Assembly: GCF_002980555.1 (NCBI RefSeq)
Contig: NZ_PVBT01000002.1
Span: 372,001-436,000 of the forward strand
DNA length: 64,000 bases
Reading direction: 5' to 3'
From: Phyllobacterium myrsinacearum
GTDB lineage: Bacteria; Pseudomonadota; Alphaproteobacteria; Rhizobiales; Rhizobiaceae
Below are positions 17,492-25,522 of the stretch, piece by piece. Numbering within the stretch: position 1 is the first letter of the stretch; every line of letters begins with the position of its first letter. A program made the position numbers and the translations under genes. Below the pieces are notes generated by a model, which worked only from the letters and a program-made list of their open reading frames with translations, was not told the DNA's origin and searched no databases.

Positions 17492-18301
17492 TCAATCCTT
17501 GAGATTGGCAGGATTGAGCGGTGTCTTCAGCCAGGCCTCGGAACTCTTGTTGAGCGAGCCGTCCGCCAGCATCTTCGCGACGGCATCGTTGACGGCCTGC
17601 TTGAGACGGTCCTCTTTCTTGTTCAGGGCGATATGCGAGGGAGACGTCAGAAGCTGGAATTTCTGTTCCGGCGCAAGGGCTTCCTGCCGCGCGAGCACCT
17701 GCGCGCCCACATCGTTGCCCACAACCATGAGCTGCGTCTGGCCGGAGATGAAGGCCTGGATGACGGCGTTGTAGTTGTCGAAGCGCTTCACGTCGGCCGA
17801 AGCCGGTGCCGCCGCGGTCAGGGATGTGTCTTCCAGCGTGCCGCGATTGACGGCAATGCTCTTTCCGGCGAGATCGTCCTTGTTCTTGATATCAAGCGCC
17901 TTCGGCCCGATCACCGCGATATAATAGGGCGCGTAAGGAGCGGCGAAATCGAGGACCTGTTCGCGCTCCTTGCTGTAGCCCACGCTCATCAGCAGATCGA
18001 CGCGATGTTCCGTGAGGTAGGGGATACGGTTCTGGCCGGTGACGCTGACGGTCTTGAGCTTGACCTTCAATGCGTCGGCAAGAGCCTGGGCTACGTCGAT
18101 GTCATAACCCTTCAGGGTCATGTCGGCGCTCGCCGATGAAAAGGGCGGAAAGTCGGCGAAGACACCGACATTGAGAACGCCGGCTTTCGTGATGTCGTCG
18201 ATGGCATCGGCGCGTGCGGCCGTTGCGGTCATGGCGATGGTTGCGCCACCCAAAAGCAGAAGCGCGGCAAAGGATGATTTGAGCGTGGTCTTGAATGTCA
18301 T
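17492..18301 (-). CDS. Periplasmic polar amino acid-type binding protein (SBP_bac_3)
   Basis: A 269-residue family-3 solute-binding protein. The start at 18301 (MTFKTTLKSSFAALLLLGG) gives a clear Sec signal peptide ending around ATAARADA; a longer upstream frame would remove it from the N-terminus. GGGGACTGCC just upstream may act as the RBS. The mature protein begins IDDITKAGVLNVGVFADFPPF, the usual first lobe with its ligand loop, and a DLLMSVGYSKEREQVLDFAAP region. It likely binds arginine-, agmatine- or guanidino-type ligands given the ureohydrolase gene upstream. Confidence 0.87.
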   Translation of the reverse strand: MTFKTTLKSSFAALLLLGGATIAMTATAARADAIDDITKAGVLNVGVFADFPPFSSASADMTLKGYDIDVAQALADALKVKLKTVSVTGQNRIPYLTEHRVDLLMSVGYSKEREQVLDFAAPYAPYYIAVIGPKALDIKNKDDLAGKSIAVNRGTLEDTSLTAAAPASADVKRFDNYNAVIQAFISGQTQLMVVGNDVGAQVLARQEALAPEQKFQLLTSPSHIALNKKEDRLKQAVNDAVAKMLADGSLNKSSEAWLKTPLNPANLKD

Positions 18302-18327
18302 GGCAGTCCCCTTCTTGTTCTTATGTG

Positions 18328-18355
18328 ACGGTGCGGAATGCTGTCGCCGCACCGT
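18328..18355 (-). other. Intercistronic hairpin between ureohydrolase and binding-protein genes
   Basis: ACGGTGCGG (18328-18336) and CCGCACCGT (18347-18355) form a perfect 9-bp stem with a 10-base loop in the 80-base gap. No T-run follows, so it is more likely an mRNA-stability or partial-termination element than a strong terminator. Confidence 0.45.
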
Positions 18356-18381
18356 TTGTCAGGCCGATTTATTGATGTGTG

Positions 18382-19446
18382 TCAGGCGCGATTTCCTGCA
18401 ACGAACGGGCTGAACACCATCAGGCTCAGGATTTCGAACAACACCTGTGCCCCGGCATGGGCGGTGTTGGTGGTCGCGTCATATTGCGGCGCTACTTCCA
18501 CCACGTCGCCGCCCACCAGGTTGATGCCCTTGAGGCCGCGGATCAGCTCCAGCACTTCGCGGGTGGTCAGGCCGCCCACCTCGGGGGTGCCGGTGCCCGG
18601 CGCAAAGCTCGGATCGACGCTGTCGATGTCGAACGACAGATAGGTCGGGCCGTCGCCGACGATCTTGCGCGCCTTCTCGATGATGGCTGGTATGCCAAGG
18701 CCGGTGACCTCTTCCGCGTGGATGACGGTCATGCCGGATTCGTAGGAGAACTCCCACAGATATTCCGCCGAGCCGCGAATGCCGATCTGAACCGTGCGGG
18801 TTGGATCAAGCACCCCGTCGAGCACGGCATTGCGGAACGGCCCGCCGTGATGGAACTTCGTCTGGTCGAAGGCGCCGCCGGTATCGCAATGGGCGTCGAT
18901 GTGAATCATGCCGACCGGACGCTTCTTGCCGACGGCCTTGAGAATGGGATGGCTGATCGAATGATCGCCGCCGACGGCAAGCGGCACCACGCCGGCGTCG
19001 ACGATCTGGTTAAACCGGCGCTCGATATCGTCATGGCTCTGCTCCAGCCGGTAGCGGCTGGCGAAGGGCACGTCGCCGATATCGGCAACGCGCAGGTCAA
19101 AGACAGGCGCACAACCGAGCACATGGTTGTATGGCCCGATGCGTTCGATGGTGCGCACGGCGCGCGGACCGAAGCGCGACCCGGGACGGTTGGTGACGCC
19201 AAGGTCCATCGGAACGCCGACAATGGCCACCTGCAGATTGCCGAAATCCGGCGCCGTTGCATCGACCGGCATATAGGGCGCGGTGAGGAACGTTGGAATG
19301 CCCGCATAGGGTGCAAGCCGCGTGCCGCTCTTGGAGAAAATCTTGTCCGCAACCTTGCGGAAGGTTGGATCGAACAGCTCGCCGCCATGGCTTTCGCCAT
19401 ATTTGGCCCGCAGATCGCTCAGCTTCTTCTCATCCCATGATGTCAT
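18382..19446 (-). CDS. Agmatinase/guanidino-acid ureohydrolase (arginase superfamily)
   Basis: A 354-residue Mn-dependent ureohydrolase that removes urea from a guanidino compound. The metal-binding motifs are all present: GGDHSISHP, IHIDAHCDTGG and SFDIDSVDPSFAPGTGTPE. The start at 19446 (MTSWDEKKLSDLRAKYG) is chosen; the frame continues far upstream, but that part runs through the divergent promoter and the LysR gene. Agmatinase (SpeB), guanidinobutyrase (GbuA), guanidinopropionase and guanidine hydrolase share these motifs, so the substrate is open. It is the first gene of an operon with a polar amino-acid ABC system and faces a LysR gene. Confidence 0.87.
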   Translation of the reverse strand: MTSWDEKKLSDLRAKYGESHGGELFDPTFRKVADKIFSKSGTRLAPYAGIPTFLTAPYMPVDATAPDFGNLQVAIVGVPMDLGVTNRPGSRFGPRAVRTIERIGPYNHVLGCAPVFDLRVADIGDVPFASRYRLEQSHDDIERRFNQIVDAGVVPLAVGGDHSISHPILKAVGKKRPVGMIHIDAHCDTGGAFDQTKFHHGGPFRNAVLDGVLDPTRTVQIGIRGSAEYLWEFSYESGMTVIHAEEVTGLGIPAIIEKARKIVGDGPTYLSFDIDSVDPSFAPGTGTPEVGGLTTREVLELIRGLKGINLVGGDVVEVAPQYDATTNTAHAGAQVLFEILSLMVFSPFVAGNRA

Positions 19447-19616
19447 GACATTATCCCGTTCTCTGAAAGCTCGGGGGAAACGCGGGAGGGATTGCCCATG
19501 CGAGGGTTGTCCGATGTGATCCGCTTCTGTCAGTTCCCCTGGGCTTTTCGCCTTTGTTCCCGGCATTATCGATGCAAAGGCGATGGAAAAGCAATTGACA
19601 TTGTTGTAGGGATTAG

Positions 19617-19633
19617 TGTGAGAAAATCTCACA
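19617..19633. promoter_or_regulatory. Perfect palindrome between agmatinase and GcvA-like LysR genes
   Basis: TGTGAGA-AAA-TCTCACA is a perfect inverted repeat with 7-base arms, 37 bases before the LysR start and about 170 before the agmatinase start, with a TTGACA at 19595-19600 just upstream. It contains T-N11-A spacing, as in LysR boxes, and is the best candidate operator for the divergent regulator; inferred. Confidence 0.6.
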
Positions 19634-19669
19634 TGACAAACCTGAATTTGGTGTCTATTGGAGTCTCCC

Positions 19670-20716
19670 ATGACGCTTGGCCGGTTGCCTCCATTGAATC
19701 CCCTGCGCGCCTTCGAAGCGACGGCGCGGCATGGTTCCGTGACCGCAGCTGCCCGGGAACTCAATGTGACCCACGGTGCCATCAGCCACCAGATCAAGGC
19801 ATTGGAAGCAACGCTCGATGTCCGCCTGTTCGAGCGCGGTGCGCAGCGGCTGAAACTGACGGCGCAGGGGGCACTGCTGCTGCCGACCATTTCCAAGGCA
19901 TTCGAGGATATTGCCACGGCAACTGCCCTGATGAAACGCCCCACGACCAAGGGCGAATTGACGGTGACGTGCGTGCCGGCGCTTCTGTCGCTCTGGCTCA
20001 TTCCCCGCATGAATCAGTTCACCGAACAATATCCCGATATCCGGCTGACACTTATTGCCACCAATGAGGCGCATCATCTCCAGTCGCCTGATGTGGATGT
20101 CTGCGTGCTCTACGGCGATGGCAAATGGTCGGACTGCTGGTCGCGTTTGTGGAGCACGCTGAAGCTTTTTCCGGTGGCCAGCCCGACGCTGCTCAACAGC
20201 CGCCCGCTGCGCTCGGTCCGCGACCTGCGCAACCATGTTCTCCTGCATGGCGATGACGGACGCGAATGGAATACATGGCTGGCCGCAGCCGACGCCACGG
20301 ATCTTGCGCGCGGTGCCCAGCATTTCATGAGCGATGCGCGGCTTTCAACGGAGGCTGCGCTTTACGGGCAGGGCGTTTCGCTTGGCGATACAATCACGGC
20401 GAGCAACCTGATCGCCAAGGGCGAACTCATCGTTCCCTTCGATCTGACCGTGCCTGCCAATGATGCATTCCACGTCGCCTGCCGCAACGAGGTGCGCAAT
20501 GCGCCCATCGTCAAGGTTTTCATCGACTGGTTCTTCGCATCGCTGGAAACCGACACCATCACGGAACCGCAGACCTCGGCCCGCCGGATCATCCGGCGGC
20601 GCAACGGCAAGATCAGTGCGCCCGAGCGCGTGGCGGCACCGCCATCCATTCCCACAACACGAGCCAAAAGGCCGGACCGCACGCAGAAGCGGCGTGCCAA
20701 GGCCGATATCCGATAG
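19670..20716 (+). CDS. GcvA-like LysR-family transcriptional regulator
   Basis: A 348-residue LysR regulator. The opening LGRLPPLNPLRAFEATARHG is the hallmark of the GcvA/AmpR-like subgroup, and the HTH follows at SVTAAARELNVTHGAISHQI. The effector domain runs to about residue 300. The last about 45 residues are unusually basic (RRIIRRRNGK, KRPDRTQKRRAKADIR) and have no counterpart in typical GcvA-like proteins. The start at 19670 has GGAG seven bases upstream. It is divergent from the ureohydrolase/ABC operon and only 11 bases upstream of the aminotransferase gene, so it probably controls both. Confidence 0.87.
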   Translation: MTLGRLPPLNPLRAFEATARHGSVTAAARELNVTHGAISHQIKALEATLDVRLFERGAQRLKLTAQGALLLPTISKAFEDIATATALMKRPTTKGELTVTCVPALLSLWLIPRMNQFTEQYPDIRLTLIATNEAHHLQSPDVDVCVLYGDGKWSDCWSRLWSTLKLFPVASPTLLNSRPLRSVRDLRNHVLLHGDDGREWNTWLAAADATDLARGAQHFMSDARLSTEAALYGQGVSLGDTITASNLIAKGELIVPFDLTVPANDAFHVACRNEVRNAPIVKVFIDWFFASLETDTITEPQTSARRIIRRRNGKISAPERVAAPPSIPTTRAKRPDRTQKRRAKADIR

Positions 20717-20727
20717 GACGATCATCC

Positions 20728-21903
20728 ATGACTGCTGCAGTGCTGAACCCGCTTGTCACCCGCCTGTCTCCCCCGCCCATTCCGGCCGTGCAGGCCTGGG
20801 GCAGGGCCTATGCGGGCGGGCATGGCCCTTTGATCGACCTGTCGCAGGCCGTTCCCGGCTATCCGCCGCATCCGGACATGCTGCGGTGGCTGGGCGAAGC
20901 GGCGTCTTCGGTTGCCTATGCCAATTACGGGCCGATCGAGGGCGAGACGGTGCTTCGCGATGCCTATGGCGCGCATGTGTCGGCGCTTTATGGCGCCGGC
21001 ATCAGCGGCCGGAACGTCCACATCACATCGGGCTGCAACCAGGCCTTCATCTGCGCGGCCATGGTCGTGGCCGCCGCGGGCGAAACGGTGCTTGTCACCG
21101 ATCCCTTCTATTTCAACCATGAAACCACGCTGTCGATGCTTGGCATCAGGACAGGCTTTGTCGCCTGCGGTGCCGAAGATGGTTTTGTGCCGACTGTGCA
21201 GGCGGTGGAAGAGGCGCTGGTGCCGGGCGTGCGTGCGCTGGCGCTGGTCACCCCGAACAATCCAACCGGCGCGGTCTATTCACCCGACCGGCTCCGCGCA
21301 ATTTTCGAGGTTTGCAGGAAGCATGGCATCTGGCTCATTCTGGATGAGACCTACCGCGACTTTCTCGCCGATGGCGCGGGCGCACCGCATGGTCTTTTCA
21401 ATGAAAGCGGCTGGGAAGACAACCTCATCCAGCTCTACAGCTTTTCCAAATCCTTCTGCATTCCGGGCCACCGGCTGGGGGCGGTAACGGCGGGTGAAAC
21501 CGTTGTCGCGGAAATTGCCAAGATCATGGACAATCTGCAGATCTGCGCGCCGCGTGCACCGCAGATTGCCGTAGCGCATGCGCTCCCGGCCTTGAGTGAC
21601 TGGCGCGCCGCCAACCGGCTGGAAATCGAAACCCGTGCCCAGGCGCTGCGCGAGACCATGGCCGGTCTCGGCGGCTGGAAGCTCGAGGCCATCGGCGCTT
21701 ACTTCGCGTTTGTCCGCCATCCCTTCCCAAACAAAACCTCGGTCGAAGTGGCCGAGCAATTGGCCAGACAGGCGGGCATACTGGCCATTCCAGGTGAATA
21801 TTTCGGCGCCGGACACACGCAGTTCCTGCGCTTTGCCTTTGCCAATGCCGATGCGGCGACAATCCGCCAGCTGCGCGGCCGCATGATCGATTTCAGCATC
21901 TGA
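20728..21903 (+). CDS. PLP-dependent aminotransferase, class I/II
   Basis: A 391-residue fold-type I aminotransferase. It shows the aspartate-aminotransferase pattern: ANYGPIEGETVLRDAY, PNNPTGAVYSP, LDETYRDF with Asp206 for the PLP ring nitrogen, and the Schiff-base Lys241 in YSFSKSFCIPGHRLG. It follows the LysR gene by 11 bases and precedes a strong hairpin. Given the neighbouring ureohydrolase and amine importers, it may deaminate an amino acid or omega-amino acid from guanidino-compound breakdown, but the donor cannot be told from sequence. Confidence 0.85.
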   Translation: MTAAVLNPLVTRLSPPPIPAVQAWGRAYAGGHGPLIDLSQAVPGYPPHPDMLRWLGEAASSVAYANYGPIEGETVLRDAYGAHVSALYGAGISGRNVHITSGCNQAFICAAMVVAAAGETVLVTDPFYFNHETTLSMLGIRTGFVACGAEDGFVPTVQAVEEALVPGVRALALVTPNNPTGAVYSPDRLRAIFEVCRKHGIWLILDETYRDFLADGAGAPHGLFNESGWEDNLIQLYSFSKSFCIPGHRLGAVTAGETVVAEIAKIMDNLQICAPRAPQIAVAHALPALSDWRAANRLEIETRAQALRETMAGLGGWKLEAIGAYFAFVRHPFPNKTSVEVAEQLARQAGILAIPGEYFGAGHTQFLRFAFANADAATIRQLRGRMIDFSI

Positions 21904-21906
21904 CCA

Positions 21907-21937
21907 CAGGGGCTGGCAACAGCGTTGCCAGCCCCTG
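21907..21937. terminator. Bidirectional terminator-like hairpin between convergent genes
   Basis: CAGGGGCTGGCAAC pairs perfectly with GTTGCCAGCCCCTG (14-bp stem, 3-base loop AGC) in the 39-base gap between the aminotransferase stop and the gamma-glutamyltransferase stop. Only a weak T-stretch follows, but the long GC-rich stem in a convergent gap is typical of a shared terminator. Confidence 0.75.
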
Positions 21938-21942
21938 GCGTT

Positions 21943-23688
21943 TCAGTAGCCTTTTGCTTCGCCTGAGCTGGCACGGCTGTCGATGGCGCCGTTGTAGCGC
22001 GCGCCGCCACCCCTTTCGATATCCGAAAGACTGGCGCCGCCGACGAGAATACCTGCGGCCTGGCCCCAGATCGACCAGTCCTTGTCGATCTGGACCGTGT
22101 GGCCCATGTCGCTCAACACTTTGCGCGTATCAGCCGAGAGGGCATAGGGCTCCATGTAGACCTTGTCCGGCAGCCACTGATGGTGGATGCGCGGCGCGTC
22201 AATGGCTTCCTGGATGTTCATGCCGTGGTCGATGACGTTGAGGATCGCTTCCAGCGTGATGGTGATGATGCGCGAACCGCCGGGGCTGCCGATGACCATG
22301 AACGGCTTGCCGTCCTTTGAAATGATCGTCGGGCTCATCGAGGAGAGCGGCGTCTTCTTCGGCGCGATGGCGTTGGCTTCGCCCTGCACCAGCCCGTACA
22401 GATTGGGAACGCCGGGCTTGGAGGTGAAGTCATCCATCTCGTTGTTGAGAAGCACGCCGGTTCCGGGAGCAACCACACCAGCACCGAAAGAGCCGTTCAA
22501 CGTATAGGTGACGGCAACGGCATTGCCTTCATCATCGATGATGGAATAGTGGGTGGTTTCGTGGCTTTCGCCGAGGCCTTTCGGCATCAGTTCTTTCGAT
22601 ACACCGGCCTTGAATGGGCTGATCTTCTCGCGAATTTCCTTGGCATAGGCCTTGTCGAGCAATTTCGACACCGGATTGTCGACGAAATCCGGGTCGCCAA
22701 GTGCTGAGTTACGGTCGACATAGGCGTAGCGCATGGCCTCGACCATCGCATGTACGGTTTCGGCGGAGCCGTAGCCGAGATAGGACAGCGGATAACCTTC
22801 GAGCACATTGAGGATTTCGCAGATGATCACGCCGCCGGAGCTGGGCGGCGGTGACGACACGATGTCATAGCCACGGTAATTGCATTTCACCGGCTCCAGT
22901 TCGCGTACTTTGTATTGTTCGAAATCCTGCTTGGCGAGAATGCCGCCCTTGTCCTGGCTTGCCTTGACGATCGCATCAGCGGTCGCGCCTTTGTAGAATG
23001 AGTCCGTGCCTTTATCAGAAATGCCGGAAAGTGTTGCAGCAAGATCGGTCTGAACCAGCGTCTCGCCAACCGCATAGGGTTTGCCGTCAGGTTTCAGAAA
23101 GATGGCCGCAGCGGCCGGATCCTTGGCAAGCCGCTTGTTGCCGGCCTTGAACGAATTGATATCGCCCTGAACCAGCTCGAAACCGTCCCGCGCAAGACGG
23201 ATCGCCGGTCCCAGCAATTCCTCGCGTTTCTTGGTGCCATACTTCTCACGCGCCAGTTCGAATCCTGCAACGCTTCCCGGCACGCCAACCGCCAGATATC
23301 CGTCGAGGCTTAGACCTTTGACGATATTGCTCTTGTCATCGAGATACATGGTTTTGGTAGACGCCAGCGGAGCGCGCTCGCGAAAATCGAGAAAGGTCGT
23401 CTTACCGTCCTTGAGGCGAATGGTCATGAACCCGCCGCCGCCCACATTGCCGGCCGTGGGATAGACAACGGCGAGGGCGTAACCAACGGCCACGGCGGCA
23501 TCCACGGCATTGCCGCCATTCTTCAAGACGTCGACGCCGACCTGCGACGCCAGATGCTGGGCTGATACGACCATGCCATGTTCGGCTTTCGCCGGTTCAG
23601 GCGATGCTGCAAAGGCTGTGGTGATGGGGATTGTGCTCAAAGCGAGCGAAACGGTGAAAGACACCACCGTTGTGAAACGGGTCTGCAT
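21943..23688 (-). CDS. ggt: Periplasmic gamma-glutamyltransferase
   Basis: A 581-residue Ntn-hydrolase that cleaves gamma-glutamyl amides such as glutathione and is autoprocessed into two subunits. The start at 23688 (MQTRFTTVVSFTVSLALSTI) gives a Sec signal peptide ending near TTAFA; an upstream frame to 23775 would bury it. The autocleavage site and nucleophilic Thr lie in SHETTHYSIIDDEGNAVAVT, matching the TTHYS motif of Escherichia coli Ggt, and the donor-site motif PPPSSGG and the NNEMDDF loop are present. It is divergent from soxR and shares its intergenic SoxR box. Acting in the periplasm, it would release Glu and Cys-Gly from glutathione. Confidence 0.93.
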   Translation of the reverse strand: MQTRFTTVVSFTVSLALSTIPITTAFAASPEPAKAEHGMVVSAQHLASQVGVDVLKNGGNAVDAAVAVGYALAVVYPTAGNVGGGGFMTIRLKDGKTTFLDFRERAPLASTKTMYLDDKSNIVKGLSLDGYLAVGVPGSVAGFELAREKYGTKKREELLGPAIRLARDGFELVQGDINSFKAGNKRLAKDPAAAAIFLKPDGKPYAVGETLVQTDLAATLSGISDKGTDSFYKGATADAIVKASQDKGGILAKQDFEQYKVRELEPVKCNYRGYDIVSSPPPSSGGVIICEILNVLEGYPLSYLGYGSAETVHAMVEAMRYAYVDRNSALGDPDFVDNPVSKLLDKAYAKEIREKISPFKAGVSKELMPKGLGESHETTHYSIIDDEGNAVAVTYTLNGSFGAGVVAPGTGVLLNNEMDDFTSKPGVPNLYGLVQGEANAIAPKKTPLSSMSPTIISKDGKPFMVIGSPGGSRIITITLEAILNVIDHGMNIQEAIDAPRIHHQWLPDKVYMEPYALSADTRKVLSDMGHTVQIDKDWSIWGQAAGILVGGASLSDIERGGGARYNGAIDSRASSGEAKGY

Positions 23689-23805
23689 ACTCTTCCTCCT
23701 GCTGGCAATCATGGAATGGCTAGAGGAGCCTCTCTCGCGCGCCATGTCCAGCTGGAAAAGCAACTTACCCAACAAATTTACAACGCAGGACTGGTTCGCT
23801 ATAAA

Positions 23806-23823
23806 CCTGAAGTAATATTGAGG
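23806..23823. promoter_or_regulatory. SoxR-box operator between ggt and soxR
   Basis: CCTGAAGTAATATTGAGG is an 18-bp imperfect palindrome extended by AA/TT flanks, closely resembling the E. coli soxS box (CCTCAAGTTAACTTGAGG). It begins 15 bases before soxR. Read toward ggt, the box lies between TCAACC and TATAGC with an 18-base spacer, which resembles the over-long promoter spacing that activated SoxR corrects. Confidence 0.75.
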
Positions 23824-23837
23824 TTGAGGTGTGAGTC

Positions 23838-24308
23838 ATGACGATCAAACCGGGTGAGCGGCACAGGCAATTGACCGTGGGCGAAGTGGCGGCGCGCAGC
23901 GGCGTGGCGGTCTCGACGCTGCATTTCTACGAGAGCAAGGGCCTTATCCACAGCGAACGCAACCGTGGCAACCAGCGCCGCTACTCGCGCGAGGTCCTGC
24001 GGCGCGTTGCCATCATCAAGGTGGCGCAGCGGACGGGCATACCGCTGGCATCGATTGCCGATGCCCTGTCGACCCTGCCGCAGGAACGGGCACCGACCTC
24101 CGCGGACTGGCGGCGATTGTCGGCGGGCTGGAAAGCGGATCTTGATGACCGGATCAACAAACTGATCGGCTTGCGCGATCAGCTGAACTGCTGCATCGGC
24201 TGCGGCTGCCTGTCGATGCAGGAATGCCCCTTGCGCAATCCCTGGGATGAACTGTCGGAGCAGGGGCCGGGGCCGCGATTGCTCGATCCATCACCGGCGA
24301 TCGACTGA
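23838..24308 (+). CDS. soxR: Redox-sensing regulator SoxR (MerR family)
   Basis: A 156-residue [2Fe-2S] sensor of redox-cycling drugs and superoxide. The MerR-type winged HTH covers residues about 11-80 ([26 protein letters not shown]). A dimer helix is followed by the iron-sulfur cysteines Cys119, Cys122, Cys124 and Cys130 ([12 protein letters not shown]), the same spacing and numbering as E. coli SoxR. No soxS is nearby, as expected outside enteric bacteria, where SoxR acts directly on its targets. A SoxR box lies immediately upstream. Confidence 0.96.
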   Translation: MTIKPGERHRQLTVGEVAARSGVAVSTLHFYESKGLIHSERNRGNQRRYSREVLRRVAIIKVAQRTGIPLASIADALSTLPQERAPTSADWRRLSAGWKADLDDRINKLIGLRDQLNCCIGCGCLSMQECPLRNPWDELSEQGPGPRLLDPSPAID

Positions 24309-24321
24309 ATTCCGGGCCAGG

Positions 24322-24347
24322 CCCCTCTGCCGCACCGGGCAGAGGGG
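24322..24347. terminator. Hairpin between convergent soxR and Gfo/Idh/MocA genes
   Basis: CCCCTCTGCC and GGCAGAGGGG form a perfect 10-bp stem with a 6-base loop in the 60-base gap between two convergent stops. No T-run follows in either direction, so the terminator role is inferred from position and stem strength. Confidence 0.55.
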
Positions 24348-24368
24348 GGGGGAACAGCCTTGGGAGGC

Positions 24369-25508
24369 TTATTTCTTCTTCAAAAGGGATTTGGCTTCCT
24401 TGATCCCAAGTGCTTCGGGGCGTGTGCAGCTGGTCTTGATGTCGATGAATTTCTTTTCCTCGCCGGAGCGCAGGATTGAAACCATGACATCGACGCCGTG
24501 CAGCGCGCGGTCGATGGAGCAGCGAATGTCGCGTCCTTCGAGAATCGCTGCGGCCATGTCGGCCAGTCCGGCCGTACGGTAATTGGCCATCATGCCGACG
24601 GAATGCTTCTGGTTGGGAATGCCGAAGGGATGCGCCCAGCTCTTCAGCGATTTCGCCTTCTTGCCGGGTTTGGCCAATTTGACATCGCCGCCGAAGAAAT
24701 TCGGATCGGGCAGGAACAGCGAACCATCGGTGCCGTAAAGCTCCATGTTCGGATGATGGTGCGCCCAGACATCCCAGCTTGCCGACAGGGTGATGGACGC
24801 GCCGCTGGCAAATTCAAGCAGAGCCTGAATGGTCGTCGGTGTCGTCACCTCGATGGTTTCGCCCCGGCGCGGTTCGCTGGTAATGGTGCGCGTGGGGGTC
24901 GCCATCGAGGTCAGGGCGGCTACCCGCTTCACGGGTCCGATGAGATTGACCAGATTGGCGATGTAGTAGGGGCCGAGGTCGAGAATCGGGCCGCCGCCCG
25001 GACGGAAGAAGAAGTCCGGGTTGGGATGCCAGTGTTCCATGCCGTGGCTCATCACGTGCGCGGTTCCCGATGTGATCGTGCCGATCTGGCCGTCGTCCAC
25101 CGCTTTGCGTGCGAGCTGGTGCGCACCGCCCAGATAAGTGTCCGGCGCACAGCCTGCTTTCAACCCCTTCTTGCTGGCAAGTTTCTGCAACTCAAGGCCG
25201 TCCTTGAGCGACAGGGTGAGCGGCTTCTCCGAATAGAGATGCTTGCCGGCCGAAAGAATTTGCTGCGAGACCGTGAAGTGCGCGTCCGGCACGGTCAGGT
25301 TGACGACGAGGTCGATGTCATCGCTTGCAAGCAGCTTGTCGATGCTGCGTGCGTCGATGCCGAATTCCTTGGCCCGCGCTTCCGCCGTCTTCCTGTTGAG
25401 GTCCGCTACGGCACGGATTTCAATGCCCTTGAACAGGGGTCCCAGTTTCAAATAGGTGGCGGAAATATTGCCGGCACCGATGATGCCAATACCAAGTGTT
25501 TTTGCCAT
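24369..25508 (-). CDS. Gfo/Idh/MocA-family NAD(P)-dependent sugar oxidoreductase
   Basis: A 379-residue dehydrogenase. The N-terminal Rossmann domain begins LGIGIIGAGNISATYLKLGP; the catalytic EKP motif appears as YSEKPLTLSLKDG near residue 95. The C-terminal alpha/beta domain (from about residue 125) holds GGGPILDLGPYYIANLVNLIG, with the conserved D-x-G-x-Y segment. The family oxidises sugars, inositols or glycosides, often at C-3. It closes the sugar ABC operon behind a TIM-barrel isomerase, the usual pairing for carbohydrate oxidation followed by isomerisation. Confidence 0.88.
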   Translation of the reverse strand: MAKTLGIGIIGAGNISATYLKLGPLFKGIEIRAVADLNRKTAEARAKEFGIDARSIDKLLASDDIDLVVNLTVPDAHFTVSQQILSAGKHLYSEKPLTLSLKDGLELQKLASKKGLKAGCAPDTYLGGAHQLARKAVDDGQIGTITSGTAHVMSHGMEHWHPNPDFFFRPGGGPILDLGPYYIANLVNLIGPVKRVAALTSMATPTRTITSEPRRGETIEVTTPTTIQALLEFASGASITLSASWDVWAHHHPNMELYGTDGSLFLPDPNFFGGDVKLAKPGKKAKSLKSWAHPFGIPNQKHSVGMMANYRTAGLADMAAAILEGRDIRCSIDRALHGVDVMVSILRSGEEKKFIDIKTSCTRPEALGIKEAKSLLKKK

Positions 25509-25522
25509 GATGCTGTCTTTCT

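Noticed and set aside
19447-19669. Guanidine (ykkC-type) riboswitch before the ureohydrolase gene
   Set aside because: The leader read on the minus strand shows no conserved ACGR or paired-stem pattern of those riboswitches; the palindrome present suits a protein operator.
18382-20010. Extended agmatinase of 542 residues
   Set aside because: The additional N-terminal residues would run across the divergent promoter, the perfect palindrome and the HTH of the LysR gene; the start at 19446 matches the family.
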